Shown here piece after piece: positions 6,926 to 16,095 of a stretch of DNA of 64,000 nucleotides. How positions within the stretch are numbered: the stretch's first letter is position 1; every line of letters begins with the position of its first letter. This stretch comes from an uncultured Planctomycetota bacterium. Its GTDB lineage: Bacteria > Planctomycetota > Phycisphaerae > Phycisphaerales > UBA5793. Location of the stretch: the NCBI GenBank assembly GCA_900696685.1, contig CAADHA010000161.1:1-64000 (forward strand), in the 5' to 3' direction. The translations under genes and the position numbers were made by a program. The notes below the pieces were generated by a model that ran no database searches, was not told the DNA's origin, and saw only the letters and a program-made list of their open reading frames with translations.

Positions 6926-9508
6926 TTGGCGCAGAGCGGACCGAACAAGACGGGGCAGGAAGATCGTCCGGGCAACGGACTGGGCGCACCGGCCTGGCGG
7001 CAGGTGTGGCAGCTGCCCGCGGCCGTCGCCAGCGTCGGGCTGATGAGCCTGGCTCTGCTGCTGATGCTGCGGACGCAGCCCCAGATCGACTTCCCGGCGG
7101 TGCTGACCAGGGCGCGGCAGATGGCCGACCTGCAGGAGTTCAACGAGGCGTTTGATGTGCTCGCTGAAGCCGAGCGCCACGCGAGTCGCATGTCCGAGCG
7201 CGACCGGCAGGCGTTTCTGCTGATGCGCGGCGACCTCTACTACGAACGGCAGGTCGCCGTCGGAGGCAAAGCGGAGCACAACCTTGCGCAGGTGATCTCG
7301 GACTATCGCGACGCCGAGGAAGCCGGGGCGAAACTCTCGCCCCAGCGCATCTTCCAGACGGGCGATGCCCTCATCCGCCTCGAACGCCCCGACGAGGTGC
7401 CGGCGGTCATTAATCGCCTGCCGCCGGCCGAGTCTGCTCTGCGCCAGCGCCTGATCAAGACGCTGATCGACCGCAACCTGGCGCTCTCGACGGCCAGGTA
7501 TGCGGAGACGGTGGACCTGCTGATGAGGCTGTTCGCCGAGGCGGACCTGAAGGCGGCGGACCGCATCTGGGCCGTGGCGCGCCTGACCGAACTGCGCCTG
7601 CGCCAAGGCTTTGTGGCGGAAGCGGTGGACAAGCTGCTCGTGTCGATGCAGCAGTTGCGGGCCGACGGAATACGGGAGTTTCCGGAACTCTACCTCCTGC
7701 TCGGTCGCGGCTTTCTTGAACTGGGCCGCTATGACAGCGCGCTCGAACATCTTCAGACGGCCTCGGAAGGCCTGCCCACAAGCAACGCCTTGCGCGGCGA
7801 AGCCATCCTCCTCCAGGCACAGATCGCCCAGCAGCGGATGGAGTGGGACGAGGCGTACCAGATGTTCAACCACGTGGTCGTCACCTACCCCGGAACGCCG
7901 TCGTTCCTGCCGGCCCTCCTCGGCCGGTCGGAGATCCAGGCGCAGCTCGGGCACACGCTCGAAGCCATGGACGATTACAACTCGCTCGTGCGATCCCTGG
8001 CGGCGGCGGCGCAGCGCGTGAGCGAACAGCCCCGGCTCTCCGCCAGGCAGGGCGCGACGAGCCTCATCGTCTGGCACGACCGCCGGCGCGAAGAAGCGCT
8101 TGCGGGTGAAGGCGACCCCGACATGGGCGGCCTGCACGAGGCGCTTCAGTACGCGCGGATTGCCGCCAGCCTCTTCGGCAGCCTCAGGGAGATGCCGGAA
8201 GACCTCGTCCTCCGCCTTGCCCAGACCAACTGGACCCTCGGCGACGCGATCCTGTCGGCGGCGTGGCGCAGCGCGGGCATACAACTGAACGGCGAGGGGC
8301 TGCCCATCGAGCCAGACGACCTCTCCCGCGTCGATGCCGCCACGCGCCGCCAGGCCCAGCGCCACTTCCTCGACGCCGGCGAGTACTACCGTCGCCTCGC
8401 GGAGATGGCGATCCAGTTCGATCCGGACGCGTCCGCCGAATCGCTGAGGTGGGCGGCGCGCTGCTTTGACCGCGGGGGCGAATACCTCGCGGCCGCGGCG
8501 GCGCTCAAGGAGTTCATCCGCCTCAGCGCAGCGCACCCCCGCGAACTGTGGGGTCTGTACATGCTCGGACGCACCTACCAGGCGCTGGGCGACTTCGACG
8601 GCGCGATCGAGCACTTCCGCACGCTCGTCTCGCAGCACCACCAGTCGATCGAAGCGCATCGCTCCTACGTGCCGCTGGCGCAGTGCTCTCTGCGCAAGAG
8701 CGGGGGCCCGGACCCGGCCGAGGCGGAGCGGCTCCTGCTTCACATAGTGGATGGGGCCGCGGGCCTCACGCCCGACGCCTGGGAGTTCGCCGATGCGCTC
8801 ATCGAGTTGGGCACGCTGTACAGCCGTGCGGATGACTACCCGATGCCCCGCCCCGCCACGGAGTACTACCCCGAAGCGATCCGCAGGCTGACAGAGGCGA
8901 TCGAGCGCTATCCCGACGACCCGCGCCGCAACGATCTGCACTACCGACTCGCACATGCCTATCGCCTCAGCGCCGCCGCGATCAAGGATGAGTTGGCGAT
9001 GGAGAGGCCGGAGGCGGAGCGTCTACACCTCAGCCGTTTGCGGAGCGCTCACCTCGATGCCGCGGCCCTGAATTACGCAGTGGCAATCGACGGCTACGAA
9101 TCCATACCCGCGCACAAGCGTTCCGCCGAGGCGCAGCAGAGCCTCAAGTTCGCCACCTTCTGGCGCGCGGATTGCGCCTTCGACCAGGCGGCTTACCAGG
9201 AGGCAATTCGCCTGTACTCCAGTGTCGCAGACCGGTACTCGGAGGACGCCACCGCCATCGTGGCGCTGATCCAGATCGTGAACTGCTATGCTGAACTGGG
9301 TGACCTCCCCGCGGCGCGAACGGCGCAGAACCGTGCCTGGCGCATGCTGCGCGACCTGCCGCCTGCGGCCTTCGAGAGCAGCCCGCTGCCTCTGAGCCGC
9401 GATGCATGGGAGCGCATCCTTCGATCAAACCGCCTGACGGAGAACGAACTCTCCTCCGCGGATCGCGCGCCCGGGGGCGCCGCGCACGCCGCCGAAAGAC
9501 AGCCGTAG
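6926..9508 (+). CDS. large membrane-anchored TPR protein
   Basis: 860 aa, starting at a TTG with GGAGGA 7 nt upstream. One N-terminal membrane segment (about residues 29-48, PAAVASVGLMSLALLLMLRT) anchors it, with the rest probably periplasmic. Most of the remainder is helical repeats of the tetratricopeptide kind, for example FLELGRYDSALEHLQTA, AQQRMEWDEAYQMFNHVV, TYQALGDFDGAIEHFRTLV and AYQEAIRLYSSVADRYSED. TPR arrays are protein-protein scaffolds. It lies just before the flagellar cluster and after the receiver group, but nothing in it shows a specific partner; a role in secretion or envelope assembly is a guess. Confidence 0.7.
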   Translation: MAQSGPNKTGQEDRPGNGLGAPAWRQVWQLPAAVASVGLMSLALLLMLRTQPQIDFPAVLTRARQMADLQEFNEAFDVLAEAERHASRMSERDRQAFLLMRGDLYYERQVAVGGKAEHNLAQVISDYRDAEEAGAKLSPQRIFQTGDALIRLERPDEVPAVINRLPPAESALRQRLIKTLIDRNLALSTARYAETVDLLMRLFAEADLKAADRIWAVARLTELRLRQGFVAEAVDKLLVSMQQLRADGIREFPELYLLLGRGFLELGRYDSALEHLQTASEGLPTSNALRGEAILLQAQIAQQRMEWDEAYQMFNHVVVTYPGTPSFLPALLGRSEIQAQLGHTLEAMDDYNSLVRSLAAAAQRVSEQPRLSARQGATSLIVWHDRRREEALAGEGDPDMGGLHEALQYARIAASLFGSLREMPEDLVLRLAQTNWTLGDAILSAAWRSAGIQLNGEGLPIEPDDLSRVDAATRRQAQRHFLDAGEYYRRLAEMAIQFDPDASAESLRWAARCFDRGGEYLAAAAALKEFIRLSAAHPRELWGLYMLGRTYQALGDFDGAIEHFRTLVSQHHQSIEAHRSYVPLAQCSLRKSGGPDPAEAERLLLHIVDGAAGLTPDAWEFADALIELGTLYSRADDYPMPRPATEYYPEAIRRLTEAIERYPDDPRRNDLHYRLAHAYRLSAAAIKDELAMERPEAERLHLSRLRSAHLDAAALNYAVAIDGYESIPAHKRSAEAQQSLKFATFWRADCAFDQAAYQEAIRLYSSVADRYSEDATAIVALIQIVNCYAELGDLPAARTAQNRAWRMLRDLPPAAFESSPLPLSRDAWERILRSNRLTENELSSADRAPGGAAHAAERQP

Positions 9509-9579
9509 GTGCATCCCCGCCGCGCGCGATTTTTCATGCCGCCGCGGCGAAAACGATGATGTAGGAGGGGCGGGAGGGC

Positions 9580-10170
9580 ATGAGGGCGCGCCGGCGGAGC
9601 CGGCCGATCGGGAAGGTCAGGATGGCCGCCAGAGTATCACAGTCGCAATTCTCATCGCCGGTCCGCAGCGACGGACGAGTATCAGCCGCGCAGCCGCCTA
9701 CGCCGGACCTCAGAGCCACCTCCGACCGCGTGCTGATGCTGCTTGATGGTCAGACTCGCGCCTGCGGCGAACTCCACACCCAGACGGCCGCGATTCTTGA
9801 GCGACTTCACGCGGACGACGTGGAGGCGCTGCCGGCGCTGCTCGCGGCGCGTCAGCCGACGATCGCCGCAATGGAGGCCCGGAATCGGGATTTTGTTGCT
9901 CTTTGTCAGTCATGGGCGGGTTTTCTCGCTGTCTTGTCAGAGGAACAGCGCGCTATGGCCAAAGCGGCGGCCGGCCGCTTCAACTCCGCCCTGGCCGGCG
10001 TGCGCGAAGCGGATGAAGCCCTCGCGGCATGGCTCGCGGACTACGGCGAACGCCTCAGCCGCGACCTCGCCGCGGTCGGAACGGGTCGGCAGACGCAACG
10101 GGCCTATGCCAGATTGAGCACGGCTGTGACTTCGATCGGTGAGGCTCGCTATATGGACAGGCAGGGGTGA
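9580..10170 (+). CDS. FlgN-like flagellar chaperone (tentative)
   Basis: 196 aa, all-helical after a basic, disordered N-terminus. The core (from about residue 45, RVLMLLDGQTRACGELHTQT) has the heptad-like layout of FlgN/FliT-type chaperones, which hold hook-junction proteins before export. Two starts are plausible: ATG 9580 with AGGAGGGG 9 nt upstream, used here, and ATG 9622 with GGAAGG. Its TGA overlaps the GTG start of the flagellar histidine kinase, so it belongs to the flagellar transcript. Sequence similarity to FlgN is weak by eye; position and helical character carry the call. Confidence 0.5.
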   Translation: MRARRRSRPIGKVRMAARVSQSQFSSPVRSDGRVSAAQPPTPDLRATSDRVLMLLDGQTRACGELHTQTAAILERLHADDVEALPALLAARQPTIAAMEARNRDFVALCQSWAGFLAVLSEEQRAMAKAAAGRFNSALAGVREADEALAAWLADYGERLSRDLAAVGTGRQTQRAYARLSTAVTSIGEARYMDRQG

Positions 10171-11228
10171 CCATCGTGGTTCCGGGCACACTTGAGCGAC
10201 ATTCCGCGCCTTCGTCAACATTGCCGGTCCACGGTTTCCTCACGGAGAAGGCCGATTGCGAGAGTCCGGCGCACCCGAGCGCCTCCCTTGGGGCTCACGA
10301 CCTTGCCGAGATCATGAGCGCCTTCACGACGGTCACCGACCGCCTCCAGGGCGCGCACCAGGCGCTTCAGGAAGAAGTGAAGCGGCTCAACCACGAACTG
10401 CACGAGACGAACGAGCAGTTGCGGCGCAGCCGGCAGCTCGCGGCGCTGGGTCAGATGGCGGCGGGAATCGCTCATGAAGTGCGAAACCCTCTCGGATCAA
10501 TCCGGCTCTATGCCTCGATGCTCGCCCAGGACTTGTCGGACCGGCCCGAATCCTGCCGCCTCGCCAGCCAGATCACCCGGGCCGTGGCCGATCTCGACGC
10601 GATCGTCGGCGACGTGCTCACGTTTGCTCGCGAGATGAGCGTGCGGCCGCGGCCGGTGCGCGTGGCGGACCTCTTTGATCAGGCACTCGAGTCGTGTTGT
10701 TGTCTGCTGCACGGCGCACCGATTGACGTCAGGCGCGACGCTGCGGTCGAGGAGGCGCTGGCTCCGCTGCTCGCTGATGGCGCCCTCGTGTCGGCGGCGC
10801 TGGCCAACCTGGTGCGCAATGCAGTCGAGGCCATGCCCGGCGGCGGCACGCTTTCGCTCTCGGCCTGCGTGGACCACGGCCGGAACGCCGATTCCCCGCC
10901 GTCGATGAGATTGACCGTGGACGACACCGGGCCGGGCATCCCCGAAGAGATCGTCGAACGTATTTTCAATCCGTTCTTCACGACACGGCCGACGGGAACG
11001 GGGCTGGGCCTGGCGATCGTGCACCGAATCGTCGATGCCCACGGCGGCGAGATTGACATCGGCCGCAGCGCTGCCGGCGGCGCCTCGATCACTCTTATCT
11101 TCCCGCTTCACCCCAAATCCACCTCCGCATGCCTCGAGCCCGGCGCCAAGCGCCCGGCGCCTGGCGCCCCCGAACCATCGCCCTGCGCCTCATCCCAAGG
11201 AGTCCATCGTGCGTGTTCTCGTAGTTGA
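10167..11228 (+). CDS. flagellar sensor histidine kinase, FleS/FlgS-like
   Basis: 353-aa soluble kinase with no membrane segment. Input is a short coiled coil (about residues 60-92) in place of a sensory domain. The HisKA box AAGIAHEVRNPLGSI carries phospho-acceptor His103. The ATPase domain shows the N box (LVRNAVEAMPGGG, 215-227), G1 (DDTGPGIPE, 252-260), F (NPFFTT) and G2 (GTGLGLAIVH). This architecture is typical of the kinases that check flagellar assembly and phosphorylate a sigma-54 activator. It starts at a GTG overlapping the previous stop, and its last 20 nt overlap the activator gene next door. The ~45-residue tail is Pro/Ser-rich and probably disordered. Confidence 0.88.
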   Translation: MTIVVPGTLERHSAPSSTLPVHGFLTEKADCESPAHPSASLGAHDLAEIMSAFTTVTDRLQGAHQALQEEVKRLNHELHETNEQLRRSRQLAALGQMAAGIAHEVRNPLGSIRLYASMLAQDLSDRPESCRLASQITRAVADLDAIVGDVLTFAREMSVRPRPVRVADLFDQALESCCCLLHGAPIDVRRDAAVEEALAPLLADGALVSAALANLVRNAVEAMPGGGTLSLSACVDHGRNADSPPSMRLTVDDTGPGIPEEIVERIFNPFFTTRPTGTGLGLAIVHRIVDAHGGEIDIGRSAAGGASITLIFPLHPKSTSACLEPGAKRPAPGAPEPSPCASSQGVHRACSRS

Positions 11229-12726
11229 CGACAAGGAACTGATGCGTGACAGCGTGGCGACGACGCTCACGCGGGCGGGGCTTCAGGCCGTGGCGGCAGC
11301 GGATGGGCCGACCGCCCTTTCGTTGATCGCCGCAGAGAGGCCCTCAGCCGTCATCACCGACCTCCAGATGCCGGGCATGAGCGGGCTGGATCTTCTGGCG
11401 AAGATAAGAGCCATCGACGAGCAACTGCCGGTGGTCCTCATGACGGCGTACGCAACGGTACAGACGGCGGTGGCGGCGATGAAGGAAGGGGCGTTCGACT
11501 ACCTGATGAAGCCCTTCGAGGGCGATCAACTCGTCGCCACGGTCAGGCGCGCCGTCGGGCATGCCGCGCTTGTGCGCGAGAACGCCGTCCTTCGCACACG
11601 CCTCGAGTCTCACCGCAACCGCGGCGGCGACAAGCCGGTACTCGTCGGACGAACGCCGGTGATGTGCAGACTGCGCGAGCAGATTGATCGAATCGCGCCC
11701 ACGCAGGGAACCGTTCTCATCTCCGGCGAATCGGGCGTGGGCAAAGAGGTCGTCGCGCAGATGATTCATGCACTGAGCGACCGCTCGGGGGGGGCGTTGC
11801 TCACGCTCAACTGCGCCGCCCTCTCGCCCTCGCTGCTGGAATCCGAGTTGTTCGGACACGAGAAGGGCGCCTGCACCGGGGCCGACCGCCTGCGCAAGGG
11901 ACGATTCGAACTCGCGGACGGCGGGACGCTGTTGCTCGACGAGATCAGCGAGATCCCTCCGCCGATCCAGGCCAAACTTCTGCGCGTCCTCCAGGAGCGG
12001 GCTTTCGAGCGTGTGGGGTCGAGCGTAACGCAGCGGACCAACGTGCGCGTGATAGCCACGACCAACCGCGACCTGGACGCATCGGTGCGGCGCGGGAGTT
12101 TCCGTCAGGACCTCTTTTTCCGCCTGAACGTGCTGCCGATCCACGTTCCGCCGCTGCGCGAGCGCATCGAGGATGTGCCGCATCTGGCCGACCACTTCCT
12201 GCGCGTCGTGGCAAGGCGAGAAGGCCAGCCCGTACGGCGCTTCGAAGACGCCGCCTTGCCGCTGCTTGCCGCGTACCACTGGCCCGGGAACGTGCGCGAA
12301 CTGTTCAACATCTGCGAGCGGGCGTGCATCCTGGCGCCGGGCGATTTGATCGGTGCGGCGTCGATCGCGCCCTGGCTGCGTGCGCCGGACGCGGAGGTTG
12401 TTCCCGTGCCGGCGGCCCCCCCTGCCTCCATCGGCGCGGGCCTGAGCACCAACGGCGCTGCGGACCACGATTCGGGCACGAACGGCGACGCCGGGGCGGC
12501 CGCGGTGATCGCCGCCGACCCTGCCGAGCCGAACGGCGGCCGCATTACCATCCCCGTCTTCAACCGCCCGCTCGAGGACATCGAACGCGATGTGATCGTC
12601 GCGACGCTGCACCGGCACGGCGGCCATCGTCAACGAACCGCGATGGAACTGCGCATCGGAGTCCGCACACTGGGCCTCAAGTTGCGCAGGTGGAAGGAAC
12701 TCTCGCTCGTGGCGGAGGACCTGTAA
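11209..12726 (+). CDS. sigma-54-dependent flagellar response regulator (FlrC/FleR/FlgR-like)
   Basis: 505-aa NtrC-family activator, partner of the kinase just upstream. Receiver: Asp7/Asp8, phospho-acceptor Asp51 (ITDLQMPGMSG), Lys101 (YLMKPF). AAA+ domain: Walker A GESGVGKE (173-180), Walker B LLLDEIS (Asp244), and FRQDLFFRLNVLPIHVPPLRER. A Fis-type helix-turn-helix closes the protein (IERDVIVATLHRHGGHRQRT...LGLKLRRWKE). The loop that touches sigma-54 reads GACTGA (220-225) where GAFTGA is nearly invariant, so Cys222 replaces Phe. Start is the GTG at 11209 after AAGGAG. It should drive sigma-54 promoters of rod/hook genes. Confidence 0.9.
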   Translation: MRVLVVDDKELMRDSVATTLTRAGLQAVAAADGPTALSLIAAERPSAVITDLQMPGMSGLDLLAKIRAIDEQLPVVLMTAYATVQTAVAAMKEGAFDYLMKPFEGDQLVATVRRAVGHAALVRENAVLRTRLESHRNRGGDKPVLVGRTPVMCRLREQIDRIAPTQGTVLISGESGVGKEVVAQMIHALSDRSGGALLTLNCAALSPSLLESELFGHEKGACTGADRLRKGRFELADGGTLLLDEISEIPPPIQAKLLRVLQERAFERVGSSVTQRTNVRVIATTNRDLDASVRRGSFRQDLFFRLNVLPIHVPPLRERIEDVPHLADHFLRVVARREGQPVRRFEDAALPLLAAYHWPGNVRELFNICERACILAPGDLIGAASIAPWLRAPDAEVVPVPAAPPASIGAGLSTNGAADHDSGTNGDAGAAAVIAADPAEPNGGRITIPVFNRPLEDIERDVIVATLHRHGGHRQRTAMELRIGVRTLGLKLRRWKELSLVAEDL

Positions 12727-12927
12727 TCCGCCGGCGGGACGCGAAGAGACAGAGGATGCTCGCGCAAAGTCTGCGCCGCCCCCGGGGAGTCAGGCGCGGC
12801 GCGCCACTTGCTCGTCGCCCTGCGGGGGGACGGAACTCGCGGAGAAGTGCCGGCACCCGGGCGGAATCTGCGCATCGTCCCGTATCGCGCGAACCTCCCA
12901 TCGGACCGGCCGACCTGGAAGGGCCTC

Positions 12928-13368
12928 ATGCTTCTTGACCTGGCGAATGACGGCGGCATCGACGTGCTGGAGCGAAGCATCCAGTTCGCCTCCGCCAGAC
13001 AGCGCCTCATCGCCCACAACATCGCCAACGTCTCGACGCCGCACTTCCGACCCGCCGATGTGAGCGTGCCTGACTTTCAGCAGGCGCTTGCGAAGGCGAT
13101 CGATGAGCGGCGTGCGACGCACCCTGGCGTGCGAAGCGCCAGGCCCTTTCAGCCCGGCGACACGAGAGATGTCAGGTTCCGCTCCGACCGGCTCGATCTC
13201 AGCCCCCGACCGAAGGGCGAAGGCATTCTCTTTCACGACCGCAACGACCGCGACCTTGAGGGCCTGATGAGTGACCTCGCGGAAAACGTATTCGCCCACC
13301 GCACAGCAATTGAACTGATCCGCGCCCGCTTTGCCGTACTCCAGACGGCGATCCGCGAGCGCATCTGA
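12928..13368 (+). CDS. flgB: flagellar rod protein FlgB
   Basis: 146-aa proximal rod subunit, exported through the flagellar gate and assembled above the MS-ring. It shows the rod-family N-terminus, in which the helical segment with QFASARQRLIAHNIANVSTP leads into PHFRPADV, and a C-terminal helix (ENVFAHRTAIELIRARFAVL) that packs in the rod. Start is the ATG at 12928 with GGAAGGG upstream; a further 40 residues of open frame before it look non-coding. It is the first structural gene after the regulatory pair, across a 201-nt gap in which I see no convincing promoter. Confidence 0.92.
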   Translation: MLLDLANDGGIDVLERSIQFASARQRLIAHNIANVSTPHFRPADVSVPDFQQALAKAIDERRATHPGVRSARPFQPGDTRDVRFRSDRLDLSPRPKGEGILFHDRNDRDLEGLMSDLAENVFAHRTAIELIRARFAVLQTAIRERI

Positions 13369-13488
13369 CTTGAGAGGTTGACATGAGGAGCGGTCCCGAG
13401 TCGCCGGAGTTTGAGAAGAGAATGCGGATCAGGCGTCTCCCGTCATCCGAAACCGCTTGCGGGTTGGCAGAAACAGAGTAAGGATGCC

Positions 13489-13887
13489 ATGTACGGAGTT
13501 CTGGACATCTCGACCTCGGGCATGATCGCGCAGCGGACGCGCGTCGAGGTGGCGACGATCAACATCGCCAACGTGGACAGCATCATCGACCCGAACGGGA
13601 AGAACATCCCGTTCCGGCGTCGAATGGCGGTGCTGGCGCCGGGGAACGCGAATGGCGGACCGGGCGTGCACGTCTCCTCGATCGACCTCGCCGACGGCGC
13701 CTTTCGCCGCAAGCAGGCTCCGGGCCATCCGCTGGCCGACTCCGAAGGCTACATCTATACCCCTGACATCGACCTGGCCACGGAAACGATCAACGCCATC
13801 GAGGCGACCAGGGCGTACGAGGCAAACATCATGGCCGCTGAGGCGAGCAAGTCGCTGCTGAGCGCGGCCCTGCGAATCCTGGCCTAG
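13489..13887 (+). CDS. flgC: flagellar rod protein FlgC
   Basis: 132-aa rod subunit. It starts MYGVLDISTSGMIAQRTRVE, followed by ATINIANVDS, the rod/hook-family N-terminal helix and asparagine-rich turn. The C-terminus has ETINAIEATRAYEANIMAAE, the conserved helix of rod proteins. Start is the ATG at 13489 preceded by AAGGA. Length matches FlgC (about 135 aa). The usual operon partners flgB and fliE flank it. Confidence 0.92.
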   Translation: MYGVLDISTSGMIAQRTRVEVATINIANVDSIIDPNGKNIPFRRRMAVLAPGNANGGPGVHVSSIDLADGAFRRKQAPGHPLADSEGYIYTPDIDLATETINAIEATRAYEANIMAAEASKSLLSAALRILA

Positions 13888-13975
13888 GGGCTTGAAGCCC
13901 CGGGGCCTGGGCGCAATCGTTCCTTTGAAGGCCTGTGAGGAGTTCGGTCGATGAAGCGGTTTGCGGAGAACGGAC

Positions 13976-14290
13976 GTGACTGATCCACTCGGACTGATTC
14001 AATCTGCCGGAGCGATTCCACCGGCGGCGCGCACGGGACAACCGGCAAGCAGCGCCGAGGCTGAGGGTGCCGGTTCGTTCAGGGAGATGCTGCTCGACCA
14101 ACTGCGCGAGGTAAACCGCCTGGAGCAGGAGACGACGCGGGCGGTGGAAGACCTGGCTGCAGGCCGGCGAAACGACCCCGATGCCGTCTTCGCCGCTCAG
14201 CGCAAGGCCGACATCGCGTTCCAGATGCTCCTTCAGGTTCGCAACAAGGTGATGGACGCCTACAACGAGGTGAAGCAGATTCGCGTCTAG
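13976..14290 (+). CDS. fliE: flagellar hook-basal body protein FliE
   Basis: 104-aa adaptor joining the MS-ring/export gate to the rod. The C-terminal half carries the FliE pattern: FREMLLDQLREVNRLEQETT, then DPDAVFAAQRKADIAFQMLL and QVRNKVMDAYNEVKQIRV at the very end, typical of the family. The GTG at 13976 with GGAG 7 nt upstream is preferred over a TTG five codons earlier. It sits between flgC and fliF as in the classical Gram-positive order. Confidence 0.92.
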   Translation: MTDPLGLIQSAGAIPPAARTGQPASSAEAEGAGSFREMLLDQLREVNRLEQETTRAVEDLAAGRRNDPDAVFAAQRKADIAFQMLLQVRNKVMDAYNEVKQIRV

Positions 14291-14407
14291 CGGCGGCAAG
14301 CGCGGGCACCTGCGTCAGGAGGACGCCGGCCCCGCACGCCTGATCCGCTCACCGGAGCGGGACCACGCCGCATGACACAGACCGGCTGAGGCATGGAGGC
14401 CCGCACG

Positions 14408-16093
14408 GTGGACAAGGTTCGTAAGGCAATCGACACTGTTCGTTCGCGGCTGAGTGATCTCAAGCCCGTGCACAAGGTGCTGGTCGGCTCGGGGCTGGTG
14501 ATCCTCGTGCTTGTGATGGTCATCGTCTCGCAGTATTCCGGGCAGTCTCGCACCGTTGCCTTCAGCGTCCCTCTGAGCGATCACGAGACCGTGCGGACAA
14601 GGCTGGCGGCGGCGGGCGTGCGCTTCACCACGGCGGGAAGCGACTTCCTCGTTCCCGCCGGCCAGCAGTGGGAGGCGATGAGCATCCTCTCCCAGCCGGG
14701 CACGGGAACATCGGGTGCCGCGGTCCTGCTCGATCTGATCAAGGACCAGCCGTGGTACGCCAATCGCCACCAGAACCGCCAGCAGTACTACGCTGCGCTC
14801 AACCGAGTCCTCTCTGACGTAATCTCGGGCTGGAGCTACGTGAAATCGGCGACGGTGTTCCTGACGGCCCCGGAGGAGCGGGCCGGGGGACTGGGTCGCG
14901 CGGCAGGCAAGCCGGCCGCCTCCGTCGCCATCGTCCCGATCGACGTCAATTTCACGCCCGCGCAGGTCGAAGGGATCGCGATGTTCCTCAGCGGAGCGGT
15001 GCCGGGCCTCGAACCGGGCAACGTTACGGTCCTCAACGCCAACACCGGTCAGCCGATGCGCACGCGCAACGAGCAGGACATGGCCAGCAGCGCCTACATG
15101 GAGCTCCAGGCGCGGGTGGACTCCTACTGGCGGACCAAGATCGAGGACAATCTCCGCCACATCCCTGCCGTCATTGTCCAGGTCAACGCACAGGTGGACG
15201 CTTCGCGCGAGCGCATCAACGACCTCACGTACAAGAAGGACGGAGAGGGGAGCATATCGCCGCTGACATCTGAGACGGAGACGCGCACGAGCAGCACCGA
15301 CGCGAGCACAGGGGGAGCGGCGGGCGTGCAGCCCAACACGGGCGCAGGGCTGACCTCCTCCGGCACGCCGTCCAACTCGAGCACTTCGACCGAGACGAGC
15401 GCACAGTTCGATCCCAAGGCCGGGCGGCGCGAGACAGTCCGCGAGGATCCCAAGGGCTACGCGCGCAAGATCAACGCCACGGTCAAGATCCCGCGGAGTT
15501 TCTTTCAGCGCGTGTGGCGGCTGCGCAACCCGGACGCGACGGAAGGCCCGGATGACGCCGCCCTCACCGCCCTGGAGGCGGAAGAAGTTACGAAGATCAC
15601 GGCCGAGGTCAAAGCGCTTATCGACACGGAGGCGGCCAACTCAGTGGACGGGGCCTCCTCCTTCGTGGGCACGGTGGTCGTCAACACCTACACCGACCTC
15701 GATCCGCCGCCCGATCCGGCGCGCGAGGCGCAAGCGGGTTCAGGGTTCTTCGGGCTGCCGGGCGAGTTTGTGCGGCTGCCGTGGTCGTCGATGGGTCTGG
15801 CGCTGCTGGCGGCAATGAGCCTGTTCATGATGTTCCGTCTCGTTCGCCACGCGGCGTCGAACCGCGAACTGCCTTCCGCGGCCGAACTCGTCGGCATCCC
15901 CCCCTCCCTCTCAACCTCCATCGATGAACTCATCGGCGAAGCGGACGAGTCCGATCCCGCGATCGACGCCGTCGAACTTGACGATGAAGAACTGCGGACG
16001 CGGACGATCATGCAGCAGCTGAATGAGCTGGTCGGGCGCGATCCGGCCGACGCGACGCGCGTGGTGAACCGCTGGGTGTCCTCCGAGGAGTAG
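14408..16093 (+). CDS. fliF: flagellar MS-ring protein FliF
   Basis: 561-aa membrane ring on which the motor is built. The first membrane segment is at about residues 23-41 (KVLVGSGLVILVLVMVIV) and the second near 457-475 (GLALLAAMSLFMMFRLV). Between them lie the ring-building YscJ-like domains (VPLSDHETVRTRLAAAG; YYAALNRVLSDVISG) and a Ser/Thr/Gly-rich linker around 295-335. The cytoplasmic tail ends LNELVGRDPADATRVVNRWV, the FliG-binding segment. A GTG at 14408 has GGAGG 8 nt upstream and is preferred; an ATG at 14393 is the alternative. The stop is 2 nt before fliG. Confidence 0.95.
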   Translation: MDKVRKAIDTVRSRLSDLKPVHKVLVGSGLVILVLVMVIVSQYSGQSRTVAFSVPLSDHETVRTRLAAAGVRFTTAGSDFLVPAGQQWEAMSILSQPGTGTSGAAVLLDLIKDQPWYANRHQNRQQYYAALNRVLSDVISGWSYVKSATVFLTAPEERAGGLGRAAGKPAASVAIVPIDVNFTPAQVEGIAMFLSGAVPGLEPGNVTVLNANTGQPMRTRNEQDMASSAYMELQARVDSYWRTKIEDNLRHIPAVIVQVNAQVDASRERINDLTYKKDGEGSISPLTSETETRTSSTDASTGGAAGVQPNTGAGLTSSGTPSNSSTSTETSAQFDPKAGRRETVREDPKGYARKINATVKIPRSFFQRVWRLRNPDATEGPDDAALTALEAEEVTKITAEVKALIDTEAANSVDGASSFVGTVVVNTYTDLDPPPDPAREAQAGSGFFGLPGEFVRLPWSSMGLALLAAMSLFMMFRLVRHAASNRELPSAAELVGIPPSLSTSIDELIGEADESDPAIDAVELDDEELRTRTIMQQLNELVGRDPADATRVVNRWVSSEE

Positions 16094-16095
16094 TC

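Noticed and set aside
6539-8956. Open frame of 805 codons on the minus strand under the TPR gene
   Set aside because: The plus strand shows consistent TPR helices and a good ribosome site; the antisense product is unstructured His/Arg-rich sequence.
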